Positions 23,054 through 31,685 of a stretch of 64,000 bases of DNA are shown piece after piece. The translations under genes and the position numbers were made by a program. The first letter of the stretch is position 1; each line of letters opens with the position of its first letter. This DNA comes from Tissierellaceae bacterium (GTDB lineage Bacteria; Bacillota; Clostridia; Tissierellales; Tissierellaceae): positions 1-64,000 of the forward strand of contig JALNZV010000004.1 of assembly GCA_023229175.1 (NCBI GenBank), given 5' to 3'. The notes under the pieces are model-generated. The model saw only the letters and a list, made by a program, of their open reading frames with translations, was not told where the DNA came from and searched no databases.

Positions 23054-24569
23054 TCTGTTTTCAAATCTCCTTGCCATGTCTATTGCGGGAAGTGTAGTTG
23101 TCGGGTTAATGCTATTGCTTCGACCTGTAACGGCAAAAATCTTCTCTGCAAGGTGGCAGTACGGAATTGGGAAAATGGCAATTATCTTTTTTCTGCTGCC
23201 CATTTTCCTCTTTGTCAGAAAGCTTCCTTTGATTCAGCCTGTCATAGAAAGCTATCCTGTCGAACCACTTATCATTCAGAAAGCACCACCAACATTGCCA
23301 TCAAGTGGTTTTGTTGACACAATAGATACTCTGGCGGAGAAGCATTTGACGCTTGAATTGACACAGGCCACTTTGCTTATTTGGTTTGTAGGTGCGGTGG
23401 TATTTGCCGGCTGGCATTTGCATTGCTACCTCAGGTTTTCTAAACAGCTTCGGACTGACAGCTTTCTCGTATCTGGGGATACTGCAGCTGCTACCCTGCT
23501 TTCCTCATGCAAAGTGGCATTAGGTATTCACAGCGAAGTAAAACTAATGATGAACCCAAAAATCACAAGCCCTATGCTTGTGGGGTTATGCAGTCCTATG
23601 ATATTGCTACCAACTTCAAACCTGCGAGAACTTGACTTAAGACTTGTCTTGACCCATGAGTTAATGCACTTGAAACACAAGGATTTATGGGTAAAAATGC
23701 TTGCTTTGTTTGCTGGGACTGTGCATTGGTTTAACCCCCTTGCCCATATTCTACGCAAAGATATAAGCATATGGGGCGAATTGTCCTGCGATGAGGCATT
23801 GGCATGTGATATGTCCAATGAGGAAAGAAAACATTATGGCGAAGCCATCTTGAACGCGCTGGATAACCATTCCAGCATGAACAAGGCTTTTTATTCCCCC
23901 TTATGCGAGAGTAAGAAACACATTAAAAGGAGATTGATAAGATTGTTGAACGTTAAGAAAACGAAGAAGTATATTATGGTTTTATCTATTCTAGTAATAC
24001 TCGTAATAGGCGCTACAGGATTGGCATTGGGATCTAGTTATATAGGGAACGACATTGACAATGTTAGCAATGTTAGTGTTGATGATATTAACAGTGTTAC
24101 CGTCGATAAAGAGGACTATAGCAATATCGATGTGAAATATCTGTGGCCTGTAACAGGGTATGAACGTATTACCGCTGCATATGGTAACCACATGCATCCC
24201 GTGAAGAAGGAAATGGTGTTTAATAATGGGATTGATATTCCAGCACCCGAAGGCACATCTGTATTTGCCGCAAATAAGGGAACAGTCGTTGAGATAGGAG
24301 ATAATGAAATGGATGGTAATTATGTTATTTTAAATCACGGTGGGGGTATTCATACTTTTTACTCGAAGTTGTTCGGATTTGCAGAAGGTCTTGCAGAGGG
24401 AGATACCGTGCAGCAAGGAGACGTTATGGGCTATGTTGGCTCGACAGGCGTAGCAACAGGCCCTCATCTACATTTCCGCCTGATAATTGACGGTGAATAC
24501 ACTGATCCTACGAGTGCTTTTGCATCGGAAGATTGGTCGGATGACGGGATTCGAAGGCCGGGTGTTTGA
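23046..24569 (+). CDS. BlaR1-like M56 metallopeptidase fused to degenerate M23 domain
   Basis: Membrane sensor/protease of 507 residues from ATG 23,046. Several membrane segments in the first 130 residues; zinc site HELMH near 204-208 with the downstream Glu in ELSCDEALACD; a further membrane segment near 308-330. Where BlaR1 has a penicillin-binding sensor, this protein has an M23 (LytM-like) domain from about 365. In that domain the HLHF motif (474-477) and Asp397 remain, but the first zinc-ligand His is Asn393 (FNNGID) and the Tyr-x-His-Leu histidine is Lys441 (FYSKL). The domain is thus probably a peptidoglycan-binding sensor rather than an enzyme. M56/M23 fusions are known in Clostridia. 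Confidence 0.87.
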   Translation: MNNLFSNLLAMSIAGSVVVGLMLLLRPVTAKIFSARWQYGIGKMAIIFFLLPIFLFVRKLPLIQPVIESYPVEPLIIQKAPPTLPSSGFVDTIDTLAEKHLTLELTQATLLIWFVGAVVFAGWHLHCYLRFSKQLRTDSFLVSGDTAAATLLSSCKVALGIHSEVKLMMNPKITSPMLVGLCSPMILLPTSNLRELDLRLVLTHELMHLKHKDLWVKMLALFAGTVHWFNPLAHILRKDISIWGELSCDEALACDMSNEERKHYGEAILNALDNHSSMNKAFYSPLCESKKHIKRRLIRLLNVKKTKKYIMVLSILVILVIGATGLALGSSYIGNDIDNVSNVSVDDINSVTVDKEDYSNIDVKYLWPVTGYERITAAYGNHMHPVKKEMVFNNGIDIPAPEGTSVFAANKGTVVEIGDNEMDGNYVILNHGGGIHTFYSKLFGFAEGLAEGDTVQQGDVMGYVGSTGVATGPHLHFRLIIDGEYTDPTSAFASEDWSDDGIRRPGV

Positions 24570-24683
24570 TTTTTTCACAGTGCCACGGATGGTGTGTTTA
24601 CCATCGACAAAGATGATTTTAATGGTGCAACTGGTGGTCGGCAGTAATCTTTGTTTTCGCATCCGACAACTTGCCCTTAATCA

Positions 24684-24724
24684 ATCAGAGCTAGGCGACT
24701 AATTTGCCCAGCTCTGATATTTTG
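24684..24724 (+). terminator. Putative terminator after the M56/M23 gene
   Basis: ATCAGAGCT (24,684-24,692) pairs with AGCTCTGAT (24,710-24,718), with an inner GGC/GCC step, followed by ATTTTG. The T run is weak. Confidence 0.55.
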
Positions 24725-24895
24725 ATAGGGAGTTTCATTGTGTATTGACTATTTACAGTTGTTTAAAAAATACTAAAAAATGAAAAGTATAAAAGTGATA
24801 CCATGTTGCAAAAGACTTATAATAAATTTATGTGACATTTCGTGTGACATTTTTTAAATTTATACCCAATTCCCACCAACTTATAACAAAATCAT

Positions 24896-24935
24896 AAAAA
24901 TAGGAGTGGCTATTTTCCAATGCTAGCCACTCCTA
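24896..24935 (-). terminator. Terminator of tRNA-Pro
   Basis: Perfect 12-bp stem (24,901-24,912 with 24,924-24,935); on the minus strand it is followed by TTTTT. It lies 16 bp beyond the tRNA 3' end. Confidence 0.85.
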
Positions 24936-24951
24936 CCAATCTCTATTTTAG

Positions 24952-25025
24952 TCGGGATGACAGGATTTGAACCTGCGACCCCAAGTCCCCCAGACTTGTA
25001 CGCTACCAAACTGCGCCACATCCCG
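24952..25025 (-). tRNA. tRNA-Pro (anticodon GGG)
   Basis: 74 nt on the minus strand. The 7-bp acceptor stem CGGGATG/CATCCCG is perfect. The D-loop is GCGCAGTTTGGTAGC, the anticodon stem CAAGT/ACTTG encloses CTGGGGG (anticodon GGG, codon CCC), and the T arm contains GGTTCAAATCC. The discriminator base is A and CCA is not encoded. Its 3' end faces the accessory region, and core genes begin on the other side. Confidence 0.95.
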
Positions 25026-25200
25026 ATAAAATTCATTTCCAGTAATTATTCTACCAGAATTATCTCAATATGTCGAGTCTTTTATTTTTCTATATATGAA
25101 AATAAGTACTTTATCACTATGATTTAATTAATTATAGATATTTAAAACAGCATACAATTGTGCTATACTATAGGTATCCATATTCACTGGAGGTGTAAAT

Positions 25201-25572
25201 TTGTTTGATTTTACAATAACATTTTTTATATTATTGTTTATATCTAGTATATTTGGATATATTTTTGCTATATTAAAGGAGAAATTATATTTAAAAAATA
25301 ATATTATATTAATAGATAAAAAGGCAGTAAAGGAAGAGCATTTAAACGAGGCAGACATGAAGGAATTTTTATTAGATGGATTAAGGGTTAAGGCTGGGGA
25401 CGAGATAAAGGTAGTGACTAGGCAAAAAAAGAAATACAATGGAATTTTGATTGGGGCAAAAAAGGTAGATAAATCGATTCTAATGGTCACCCACCAAGAC
25501 GAAATTAAGCTATTTAAAATTGATAATATTTTGAAATTTAAAGTGATTAGTAAATATGGCAAGTTTTTCTAA
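25201..25572 (+). CDS. Small membrane-anchored protein, unknown
   Basis: A 123-residue protein with one N-terminal membrane segment (about residues 3-24) followed by a charged cytoplasmic part with a beta-rich stretch (GDEIKVVTRQKKKYNGILIGAKK). TTG 25,201 with SD GGAGGTG. An extended -10 (TGCTATACT, about 25,161-25,169) lies upstream. It precedes the HlyD-like adaptor gene by 22 bp, suggesting co-expression. Not recognised. Confidence 0.65.
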   Translation: MFDFTITFFILLFISSIFGYIFAILKEKLYLKNNIILIDKKAVKEEHLNEADMKEFLLDGLRVKAGDEIKVVTRQKKKYNGILIGAKKVDKSILMVTHQDEIKLFKIDNILKFKVISKYGKFF

Positions 25573-25594
25573 TTGATCCGTAAGGGTGAAATAA

Positions 25595-26872
25595 ATGACA
25601 TATGAGAAAAGAAAAAGAGATAGAAAGAAGAGTCAAATTCTAAGAGGATTTGTTGTAACTATTGTATTCGCCTTAGTTGCTTTTAAATCTATACCATCAA
25701 TTTTGGCTAACAATGCAAAGACTGTTATTCCAGAAAAAGGCATACTGGAGGAAAAAATTTCAGCCCAAGGATTTTTAATAAAAAACGAAGTTTTAATAAA
25801 GTCTAAAAACACAGGTACTTTGCATAAGCTGGCAAAAGAGGGCGAAAGATTGCCTTCAGGAATTGAAATCGCGACAGTTGATTCAATTGATGACACAGGA
25901 GCTCTTAAACACGAACTCCAATTAATAGATAATTCTATAGCTGCCATAAAAAAATCACAGCAAGAGGCCACAGTGCTAATGAATGAGAAAGTAAAGACAG
26001 AAGATTTGCAAAACAACGTGGTTGAAGAAATACAAAACTATATTGCCCTAGGCGAGTACAATGAGCTCTATTTATTAAAGGAAAAATTAATTTTATATGA
26101 TAATAAAGCGAAAGAACTCTCTTTTTCAACTACATTAACTGGACAAAGCCTCGAAAATTTAGAATCTAAAAGAGAAGAGATTAATAATCTAATAAAAAGT
26201 AAAAATGTTAGATATTTTTCGCCACAAGGAGGAATTATTTCCTATGAGATAGATGGTTTCGAAGAAAGTTATTTACCTAAAGACTTTGAAACCTATTCAT
26301 ATGACATGTTAAACACAGCAGAATTGGCAAAAAATAATGGAGATACAATTTATCTAAATGAACCAGTATGTAAAATAATAGACAATTTTGAGTGGTACCT
26401 AGCCCTTAAGATAGAAAACATAGATGAGATAGAGGATTTTCAGGTTGACAAATCTATTCTATTATCCATAGAGCATAATGAATATGAATTAAAGGGTAAA
26501 ATAATATCAATTAATGAATCTGGCAATAAAGCAGTTATGGTGATTAGGCTTAGTACCATGTTGCACGATTATTACGATATCAGGTTTCCCAAAATAGATA
26601 TAATAAAGACTAGAAAAGAAGGCTATAAATTACCCAATGAGTCAATAGTTGATAATCAATTGCATAAAGGCGTATATATAAAAGACAAAAATGGAATAGT
26701 TAAGTTTAGGCCTATTGAAATAATAGGTCAAGATAATAAATACACATATATTGACACTGGAGATTTAGATGGAAACATTAGTATCAATGAACAAAGTTTT
26801 GTAACAGTCAGACTATATGATGAGGTATTTGTAAATACAGCCGGTTTAAAAGACGGACAAATACTTAATTAG
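25595..26872 (+). CDS. HlyD-family periplasmic-adaptor-like membrane protein
   Basis: A 425-residue protein: basic N-terminus, one membrane segment (about 18-36), then a barrel-sandwich/lipoyl-like segment (GILEEKISAQGFLIKNE, GTLHKLAKEGERLPSGIEIATV), a helical hairpin around 110-200, and a second half-lipoyl (FSPQGGIISYEIDGFE). The C-terminus has the beta-barrel domain (LPNESIVDNQLHKGVYIKDKNGIVKFRPIEI). This is the layout of HlyD/MFP proteins. In Clostridia this version precedes yggS-sepF and has no dedicated transporter next to it. Function in envelope biology is inferred only. Confidence 0.78.
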   Translation: MTYEKRKRDRKKSQILRGFVVTIVFALVAFKSIPSILANNAKTVIPEKGILEEKISAQGFLIKNEVLIKSKNTGTLHKLAKEGERLPSGIEIATVDSIDDTGALKHELQLIDNSIAAIKKSQQEATVLMNEKVKTEDLQNNVVEEIQNYIALGEYNELYLLKEKLILYDNKAKELSFSTTLTGQSLENLESKREEINNLIKSKNVRYFSPQGGIISYEIDGFEESYLPKDFETYSYDMLNTAELAKNNGDTIYLNEPVCKIIDNFEWYLALKIENIDEIEDFQVDKSILLSIEHNEYELKGKIISINESGNKAVMVIRLSTMLHDYYDIRFPKIDIIKTRKEGYKLPNESIVDNQLHKGVYIKDKNGIVKFRPIEIIGQDNKYTYIDTGDLDGNISINEQSFVTVRLYDEVFVNTAGLKDGQILN

Positions 26873-26889
26873 CGACGGAGGGGATAATT

Positions 26890-27579
26890 ATTAACATTAA
26901 AGATAAATTAGATTTGCTAAATGAAGAAATTGAAAAAACATTGATTAAAGCAGGGCGAAGTGATGATTTAGTAAACTTAGTAGCTGTTACCAAGACTAAG
27001 GGTATAGATATTATTAAAGAGTCTCTAAAGTTTGGAGTTACAGATATTGGAGAGAACAGAGTACAAGAACTGAGTGATAAGTATGACGAATTGGGTAAGG
27101 ATGTAAATTTCCATATGATAGGTCATTTGCAAACAAACAAGGTCCGCAATTTAATCGGCAAGACCAAGTTAATTCATTCCCTAGATAGAATGTCTTTGGC
27201 ACAAGAGTTAAATAAAAGATCTAAGATGCTGAATATTACTACAGATGTTCTTTTACAGGTAAATATAGCAGAAGAAAAAAGCAAGCATGGCCTAAAATCT
27301 GATGAAGTATTGCAGTTTTTAGAGGATATACTTGATTTTCAAAATATTCGAATTAAAGGCTTAATGACAATGGCACCTTTAACAGAGGATCAGGTATTAG
27401 TTCGAAATGTTTTCAGGTCATTATTTAAAATTAAGGAGGATATAGTCAATAGGAATTATAAAGGATTAAATATGGCTTATTTGTCCATGGGAATGACAAA
27501 TGATTATAAATTAGCCATTGAAGAAGGTTCTAACATGATTAGAATTGGTTCGTTTATCTTTGGAGAAAGAAACTATTAG
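26890..27579 (+). CDS. YggS/PLPBP pyridoxal-phosphate homeostasis protein
   Basis: Single-domain PLP-binding TIM-barrel protein that buffers PLP. LVAVTKTK carries the PLP lysine; GENRVQEL, HMIGHLQTNKVRN, VNIAEEKSKHG, GLMTMAPLTED and SMGMTNDYKLAIEEGSNMIRIGSFIFGER are the family motifs in order. The first standard start, TTG 26,914, is 30 bp from the SD GGAGGGG (26,877-26,883) and removes part of the first helix. ATT 26,890 is 6 bp from the SD and restores it (NIKDKLDLLNEEIEK), so a rare ATT start is likely. Confidence 0.92.
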   Translation: MNIKDKLDLLNEEIEKTLIKAGRSDDLVNLVAVTKTKGIDIIKESLKFGVTDIGENRVQELSDKYDELGKDVNFHMIGHLQTNKVRNLIGKTKLIHSLDRMSLAQELNKRSKMLNITTDVLLQVNIAEEKSKHGLKSDEVLQFLEDILDFQNIRIKGLMTMAPLTEDQVLVRNVFRSLFKIKEDIVNRNYKGLNMAYLSMGMTNDYKLAIEEGSNMIRIGSFIFGERNY

Positions 27580-27589
27580 GAGGGGTATA

Positions 27590-28027
27590 ATGAGTAGCTT
27601 TATGGATAAGGTTAAATATTTCATTGGGGTACAGGACTTGGAAGACGAGGATTTACATGAAGATTACGAAGAATACAATGAGGATTACGACACTGCAGTG
27701 CCGGCAAAAATGAAGAAGTTTAATAATAAAGTTGTAAATATTCACACAAATAGTAATATGAAAATTGTAGTTCATGAACCACTAAACTACGATGAAGCAC
27801 CAATTATCATCGATGACCTAAAATCTAGAAAAGCTGTTATTGTTAACCTGGAACAATTGGACAATACAATTAAAAAGCAAATATTTGACTTTATAAGTGG
27901 TGGAATATATGCCATGGAGGGCAATATTCAGAAAGTAACTAAAGACATATTTATTTTTGCACCTAATAATGTGGAAATTGACGGTCTAAAAGATGAATTA
28001 ACGACAAAAGGAATTTTTTCCTTATAA
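27590..28027 (+). CDS. sepF: Cell division protein SepF
   Basis: FtsZ-ring assembly factor of 145 residues: an N-terminal amphipathic helix (SSFMDKVKYFIGV) for membrane attachment, an acidic linker, and the C-terminal SepF fold with KAVIVNLEQLDNTIKKQIFDFISGGIYAMEG. ATG 27,590 with SD TAGGAGGGG is preferred to the earlier in-frame start inside yggS. It lies in the conserved yggS-sepF-yggT-ylmH-divIVA order. Confidence 0.95.
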   Translation: MSSFMDKVKYFIGVQDLEDEDLHEDYEEYNEDYDTAVPAKMKKFNNKVVNIHTNSNMKIVVHEPLNYDEAPIIIDDLKSRKAVIVNLEQLDNTIKKQIFDFISGGIYAMEGNIQKVTKDIFIFAPNNVEIDGLKDELTTKGIFSL

Positions 28028-28046
28028 AACGAGAAAGGGTAAGTTG

Positions 28047-28313
28047 ATGATACAATTATATAGAGCCATAGGAATTTTGATTAATTTAATTGAAGTATTA
28101 ATAGTTGTTAGGATAGTATTGTCCTTCTTAAATATTAGAAGCAAAGGTGTATTAACAGGGATTGTTTACGAATTAACTGAGCCTGTGCTAGGTCCTGCAA
28201 GGGAGTTAATTTATAAGCTGGGAGTTGACACTGGCATGTTTGATTTCTCTCCCTTACTTGCCATAGTCTTTTTAAGAATAATTCAATATATAGCTGCCAG
28301 AATTTTACTGTAG
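28047..28313 (+). CDS. YggT-family membrane protein
   Basis: A short integral membrane protein of 88 residues with two hydrophobic segments separated by a VYELTEPVLGPARELI loop, the family signature. ATG 28,047 with SD GAAAGGG. It lies in the division cluster between sepF and ylmH. Precise role not known. Confidence 0.9.
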   Translation: MIQLYRAIGILINLIEVLIVVRIVLSFLNIRSKGVLTGIVYELTEPVLGPARELIYKLGVDTGMFDFSPLLAIVFLRIIQYIAARILL

Positions 28314-28324
28314 CAGGTAATCAG

Positions 28325-29110
28325 ATGAAATTAGATAGGGATTTTTACACTTCACATATAAAAAGCAAGGAAAAAGTTTTTTTAATGAGAAGATTAATCG
28401 ACAAAATCGAAATTGTTTTATCTAAACACATCGTCCAATCTACAGATTTCTTGGATCCTTATGAAAGATTATTGGCAAAGTCCATCTTAAATAGATTCAA
28501 TGAAATAGGTTATTCAGAAGATGGGCAAAATAAAAATAGTGAAAGGCAAATAATCGTTATTTTCCCCCAATACTATGTTGAATTTTGTATTCACGATTTC
28601 ATAACAGCTATAAGGATAAAAGGAGATTTACAAAGCTTAAACCATAGGGACTGTCTGGGTTCTATCTTGGGATTAGGTATAAAAAGAGATAAAGTAGGGG
28701 ATATTTTAGTTTATAGCGACCATATGGATGTAGTGTTGAAAAGGGAAGTGGCGGGATATATTCTTATGAATCTCGAAAAAATTGGCAATCGAAAGGTAGT
28801 AGTTTCTAAAATCCCTTTAAATTCTCTATCAGAAGGAGAAGTTGCTTTTCGTGAAATTCAAAAGACACTATCATCCAATAGGTTAGATGTATATTTAAGT
28901 GCTGTATACAATTTGTCTAGAAGTGAAAGTAGGCAGTTTATTAGTTCGGATAAGGTAAAGGTAAATTGGGAGGAGATAGACAAGGCCTCTAAGGAAATTA
29001 AAGCTGGCGATGTAATTTCAGTTCGAGGTATTGGTAGATCCATACTTTATTCAATTGACGGTTTCAGTAAGAAGGGAAAAATCAAGGCCAATATTAGGAT
29101 AATAATATAA
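28325..29110 (+). CDS. ylmH: S4-domain RNA-binding protein YlmH
   Basis: A 261-residue protein with a YlmH N-terminal region (SKEKVFLMRRLIDK, LDPYERLLAKSI) and a C-terminal S4 domain (LSSNRLDVYLSAVYNLSRSESRQFISSDKVKVNW). YlmH homologues act on stalled 50S subunits carrying peptidyl-tRNA; another participant in that pathway, RqcH, is encoded at 33,153. Starts 12 bp after yggT. Confidence 0.92.
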   Translation: MKLDRDFYTSHIKSKEKVFLMRRLIDKIEIVLSKHIVQSTDFLDPYERLLAKSILNRFNEIGYSEDGQNKNSERQIIVIFPQYYVEFCIHDFITAIRIKGDLQSLNHRDCLGSILGLGIKRDKVGDILVYSDHMDVVLKREVAGYILMNLEKIGNRKVVVSKIPLNSLSEGEVAFREIQKTLSSNRLDVYLSAVYNLSRSESRQFISSDKVKVNWEEIDKASKEIKAGDVISVRGIGRSILYSIDGFSKKGKIKANIRIII

Positions 29111-29124
29111 ATGGAGTGAAACAA

Positions 29125-29658
29125 ATGATTACACCTTTAGATATACAAAACAAAGAGTTTAAAAAAACTTTGTTGGGCTACAAATCCCAGGAAGTTGACT
29201 CTTATTTGGATTCAATCAATGAGGATTATGAAAAGTTGTATAAAGAGAATATTGAATTAAAAGACAAAATCGGAATTTTAACAGATCAGATTAAACAATA
29301 TAACAATTTAGAGGAAACTTTAAAAAGTACTTTAGTAGTTGCTCAGAGTACAGCAGATGAAGTAACTAGCTCAGCTAGAAAAAAGGCAGAGTTAATAATT
29401 GAAGATGCAGAGATAAGTGCAAAAAACAGAATAACAAGTGCTTTAGATGAAGTGAGAAAGATTAGAGAAGAGTATGATAAATTAGAGAACGAAATTTATA
29501 TGTTCAAGACTAGATATGAATCCTTTTTAAAAGCTCAGCTTATCTCCCTGGAAGAATTTCACAACAATTTTGAGACTAATAAGGCAAATGGAGAAAATAT
29601 CAAAGCAGATATAATAAAAAGTGATGACTTGGATAAGATGAATCATTTAGGGGCATAG
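29125..29658 (+). CDS. divIVA: DivIVA-domain cell division protein
   Basis: Curvature-sensing coiled-coil protein. N-terminal lipid-binding domain ITPLDIQNKEFKKTLLGYKSQEVDSYLD, then coiled coil to about residue 150 and a short acidic tail. 177 residues from ATG 29,125 (SD GGAG at 29,113-29,116); the GTG at 29,116 overlaps the SD and is rejected. End of the sepF-ylmH group, with its stop codon inside the following terminator. Confidence 0.92.
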   Translation: MITPLDIQNKEFKKTLLGYKSQEVDSYLDSINEDYEKLYKENIELKDKIGILTDQIKQYNNLEETLKSTLVVAQSTADEVTSSARKKAELIIEDAEISAKNRITSALDEVRKIREEYDKLENEIYMFKTRYESFLKAQLISLEEFHNNFETNKANGENIKADIIKSDDLDKMNHLGA

Positions 29659-29671
29659 TTGCCTCTTTTTT
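29649..29671 (+). terminator. Terminator overlapping the divIVA stop
   Basis: AGGGGCA pairs with TGCCTCT (one G-U pair), followed by TTTTTT; the TAG stop lies in the loop. Confidence 0.7.
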
Positions 29672-29707
29672 CTTGGTTGAATGATTTAACTTTGGAGGAA
29701 ACTAATA

Positions 29708-30463
29708 ATGATAAAAATAGATGACAATTTTTTTATTGGGGATGGCAATTTCACAGTTATTGCAGGGCCCTGTGCTGTTGAAAGCTATGAACAGACAGAT
29801 AAAATAGGTAGCTTCTTAAATAAATTAGGGGTGAGGATTTTGCGAGGCGGGGCCTATAAACCTAGAACTAATCCAGATTCTTTTCAAGGACTGGGCTTAG
29901 ATGGTTTAAAGATATTGCATGAAATAGGGCAAAAATACGGATTAAAAATAATTTCTGAAATTATGGACATAAGAGATATAGACAAGGCATGTTCTTACGT
30001 AGATATATTTCAGATTGGCTCTAGAAACATGCAGAACTTTTCTCTGTTGAAGGAGATTGGAAGAACCAAAAAGCCAATAATGCTTAAAAGAGGCATGAGT
30101 GCTACGATTAAGGAGTGGATTATGGCTGCAGAGTATATTAAGTCCAGCGGAAATAAGGACATAATATTGTGTGAAAGAGGGATTAGGACATTTGAGGATT
30201 ATACTAGAAACACCCTAGATTTAATGAGTGTTCCAATAATTAAGGATTTGACCGAATACCCTGTGTTTGTGGATCCATCCCATGGTACTGGCAGAAGGGA
30301 ACTGATACTGCCTGCTACAAAGGCTTCAAAGGCTTTAGGCGCTGACGGAATAATGGTAGAGATACATCCAAATCCTGAAGATGCTTTATCTGATGGATTT
30401 CAATCTTTAAATTTCATGGAGTTTGAAAATTTATTTAATGTGATAAATGATTATAGTTTTTAA
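29708..30463 (+). CDS. aroF: DAHP synthase, minimal AroF (type I-beta)
   Basis: First enzyme of the shikimate pathway: phosphoenolpyruvate plus erythrose-4-phosphate to DAHP. Motifs IAGPCAVES, LRGGAYKPRTNPDSFQGLG, QIGSRNMQNF, LKRGMSATIKEW, CERGIRTFE and DPSHGTGRR are all present. At 251 residues it is only the catalytic barrel, lacking the N-terminal regulatory ferredoxin-like domain of Thermotoga-type enzymes and any chorismate mutase fusion, so allosteric control through those domains is absent. It stands alone behind the divIVA terminator. Confidence 0.95.
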   Translation: MIKIDDNFFIGDGNFTVIAGPCAVESYEQTDKIGSFLNKLGVRILRGGAYKPRTNPDSFQGLGLDGLKILHEIGQKYGLKIISEIMDIRDIDKACSYVDIFQIGSRNMQNFSLLKEIGRTKKPIMLKRGMSATIKEWIMAAEYIKSSGNKDIILCERGIRTFEDYTRNTLDLMSVPIIKDLTEYPVFVDPSHGTGRRELILPATKASKALGADGIMVEIHPNPEDALSDGFQSLNFMEFENLFNVINDYSF

Positions 30464-30561
30464 ACCTTGACAATTTTGCTATCTGTTGGAAAGAATGTTT
30501 ACTGTTTTCCTGGTTATATTATATTCATAACGTAATTTTATAATAAATTAGGAGACAAGAT

Positions 30562-31146
30562 ATGAATAAAGATAAATTAGAATTATTTAGAAAGAGACTA
30601 TTAAAAGAAAAATACAATTTATTAAAGACTCTAAATGGAATGGAAAACATGAAGGAATTTGGTTCAATGGATATATACCATAGTGAACTATCTAATTACG
30701 ATAACCACCCCGCCGATATAGGTACGGAGCTTTTTATGATGGAGCAGGACAATGGGTTTAAAAATGGGATGAAATCCACCATAAGTGAAATAGATGACTC
30801 ATTAAATGATATAAACAAGGGTACTTACGGTATTTGCAGAGAATGCGGAAACAAAATAAGCGAGGATAGATTAGATGCAATACCCTACGTAAAGACCTGC
30901 GTCGATTGTACAGACAAAAAAGATTCTATAATTGACAAAGATATGGATAATAGACAGTTTATATCTTTAAAAAGGGGCAGAGGCTCTTCTTTTTCAGATA
31001 CTACAGAGGATATGGTTCAGTTGGACAGGGAAGATACATATCAAAAAGTTGCACAATATAACCACGTTCACAATGACCCTTCATTTCATACAGGCGATAA
31101 TTTAAACGTAATGGATGAAGAAGACTTAGATGGAGATGGTATATAA
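30562..31146 (+). CDS. TraR/DksA C4-type zinc-finger protein (YteA-like)
   Basis: A 194-residue protein with an N-terminal helical hairpin and a C4 zinc finger CRECG...CVDC. An acidic patch (NYDNHPADIGTELFMMEQD) precedes it, typical of the YteA branch. The C-terminus carries DTYQKVAQYNHVHNDPSFHTGDNLN. Likely a RNA-polymerase or stress-associated factor; function in Firmicutes is not established. A TTGACA at 30,467-30,472 may belong to its promoter, but no good -10 is seen at the right distance. Confidence 0.87.
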   Translation: MNKDKLELFRKRLLKEKYNLLKTLNGMENMKEFGSMDIYHSELSNYDNHPADIGTELFMMEQDNGFKNGMKSTISEIDDSLNDINKGTYGICRECGNKISEDRLDAIPYVKTCVDCTDKKDSIIDKDMDNRQFISLKRGRGSSFSDTTEDMVQLDREDTYQKVAQYNHVHNDPSFHTGDNLNVMDEEDLDGDGI

Positions 31147-31220
31147 TTATTATTTTCATTGAAATTATTTAATTAATAATATAGAATATATTGTATATTT
31201 CTGGTTTAGGAGGAAAAGAT

Positions 31221-31676
31221 TTGCTATTTATTATATCTATTATTATCATAATATTGGACCAGCTTACAAAAAATTGGGCAGTTAATTCTTTAAAGGGATT
31301 AAAGCCCCTAATTATTGTACCTGACTTTTTTAGATTGGTGTATGTAGAAAATTTTGGAGCTGCCTTTGGAATATTACAAAACAAAAGGTGGGTTTTTATT
31401 GTTATTACTTTTATTGTGATAATTGCCATATTTACATTTCTTTTGAGAAACTATTACAAGATGAATGTACTCATGAGAATAGGTATTGCAATGCTATTAG
31501 GAGGAGCCATAGGCAACTTTATTGATAGGGTGAGGCATGGTTATGTAGTAGATTTTTTTAGCTTTAGATTATTTAATATTTATGAATATCCTGTATTTAA
31601 TGTGGCTGACATATTTATAGTAGTTGGGACTATTGCCATTATGAGCCTAGTATTGTTTGATAAATATGAAGTCTAG
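31221..31676 (+). CDS. lspA: Signal peptidase II (lipoprotein signal peptidase)
   Basis: Membrane aspartyl protease that cleaves prolipoproteins. Motifs LDQLTKNWA, ENFGAAFGIL, GGAIGNFIDRVRHGYVVDFF and FNVADIFIVVG hold the two catalytic Asp. TTG 31,221 lies 7 bp behind SD AGGAGG and gives a normal 151-residue protein; the longer frame from 31,191 contains the SD and is rejected. First gene of lspA-rluD-pyrR. Confidence 0.95.
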   Translation: MLFIISIIIIILDQLTKNWAVNSLKGLKPLIIVPDFFRLVYVENFGAAFGILQNKRWVFIVITFIVIIAIFTFLLRNYYKMNVLMRIGIAMLLGGAIGNFIDRVRHGYVVDFFSFRLFNIYEYPVFNVADIFIVVGTIAIMSLVLFDKYEV

Positions 31677-31685
31677 GGGGAGTAG

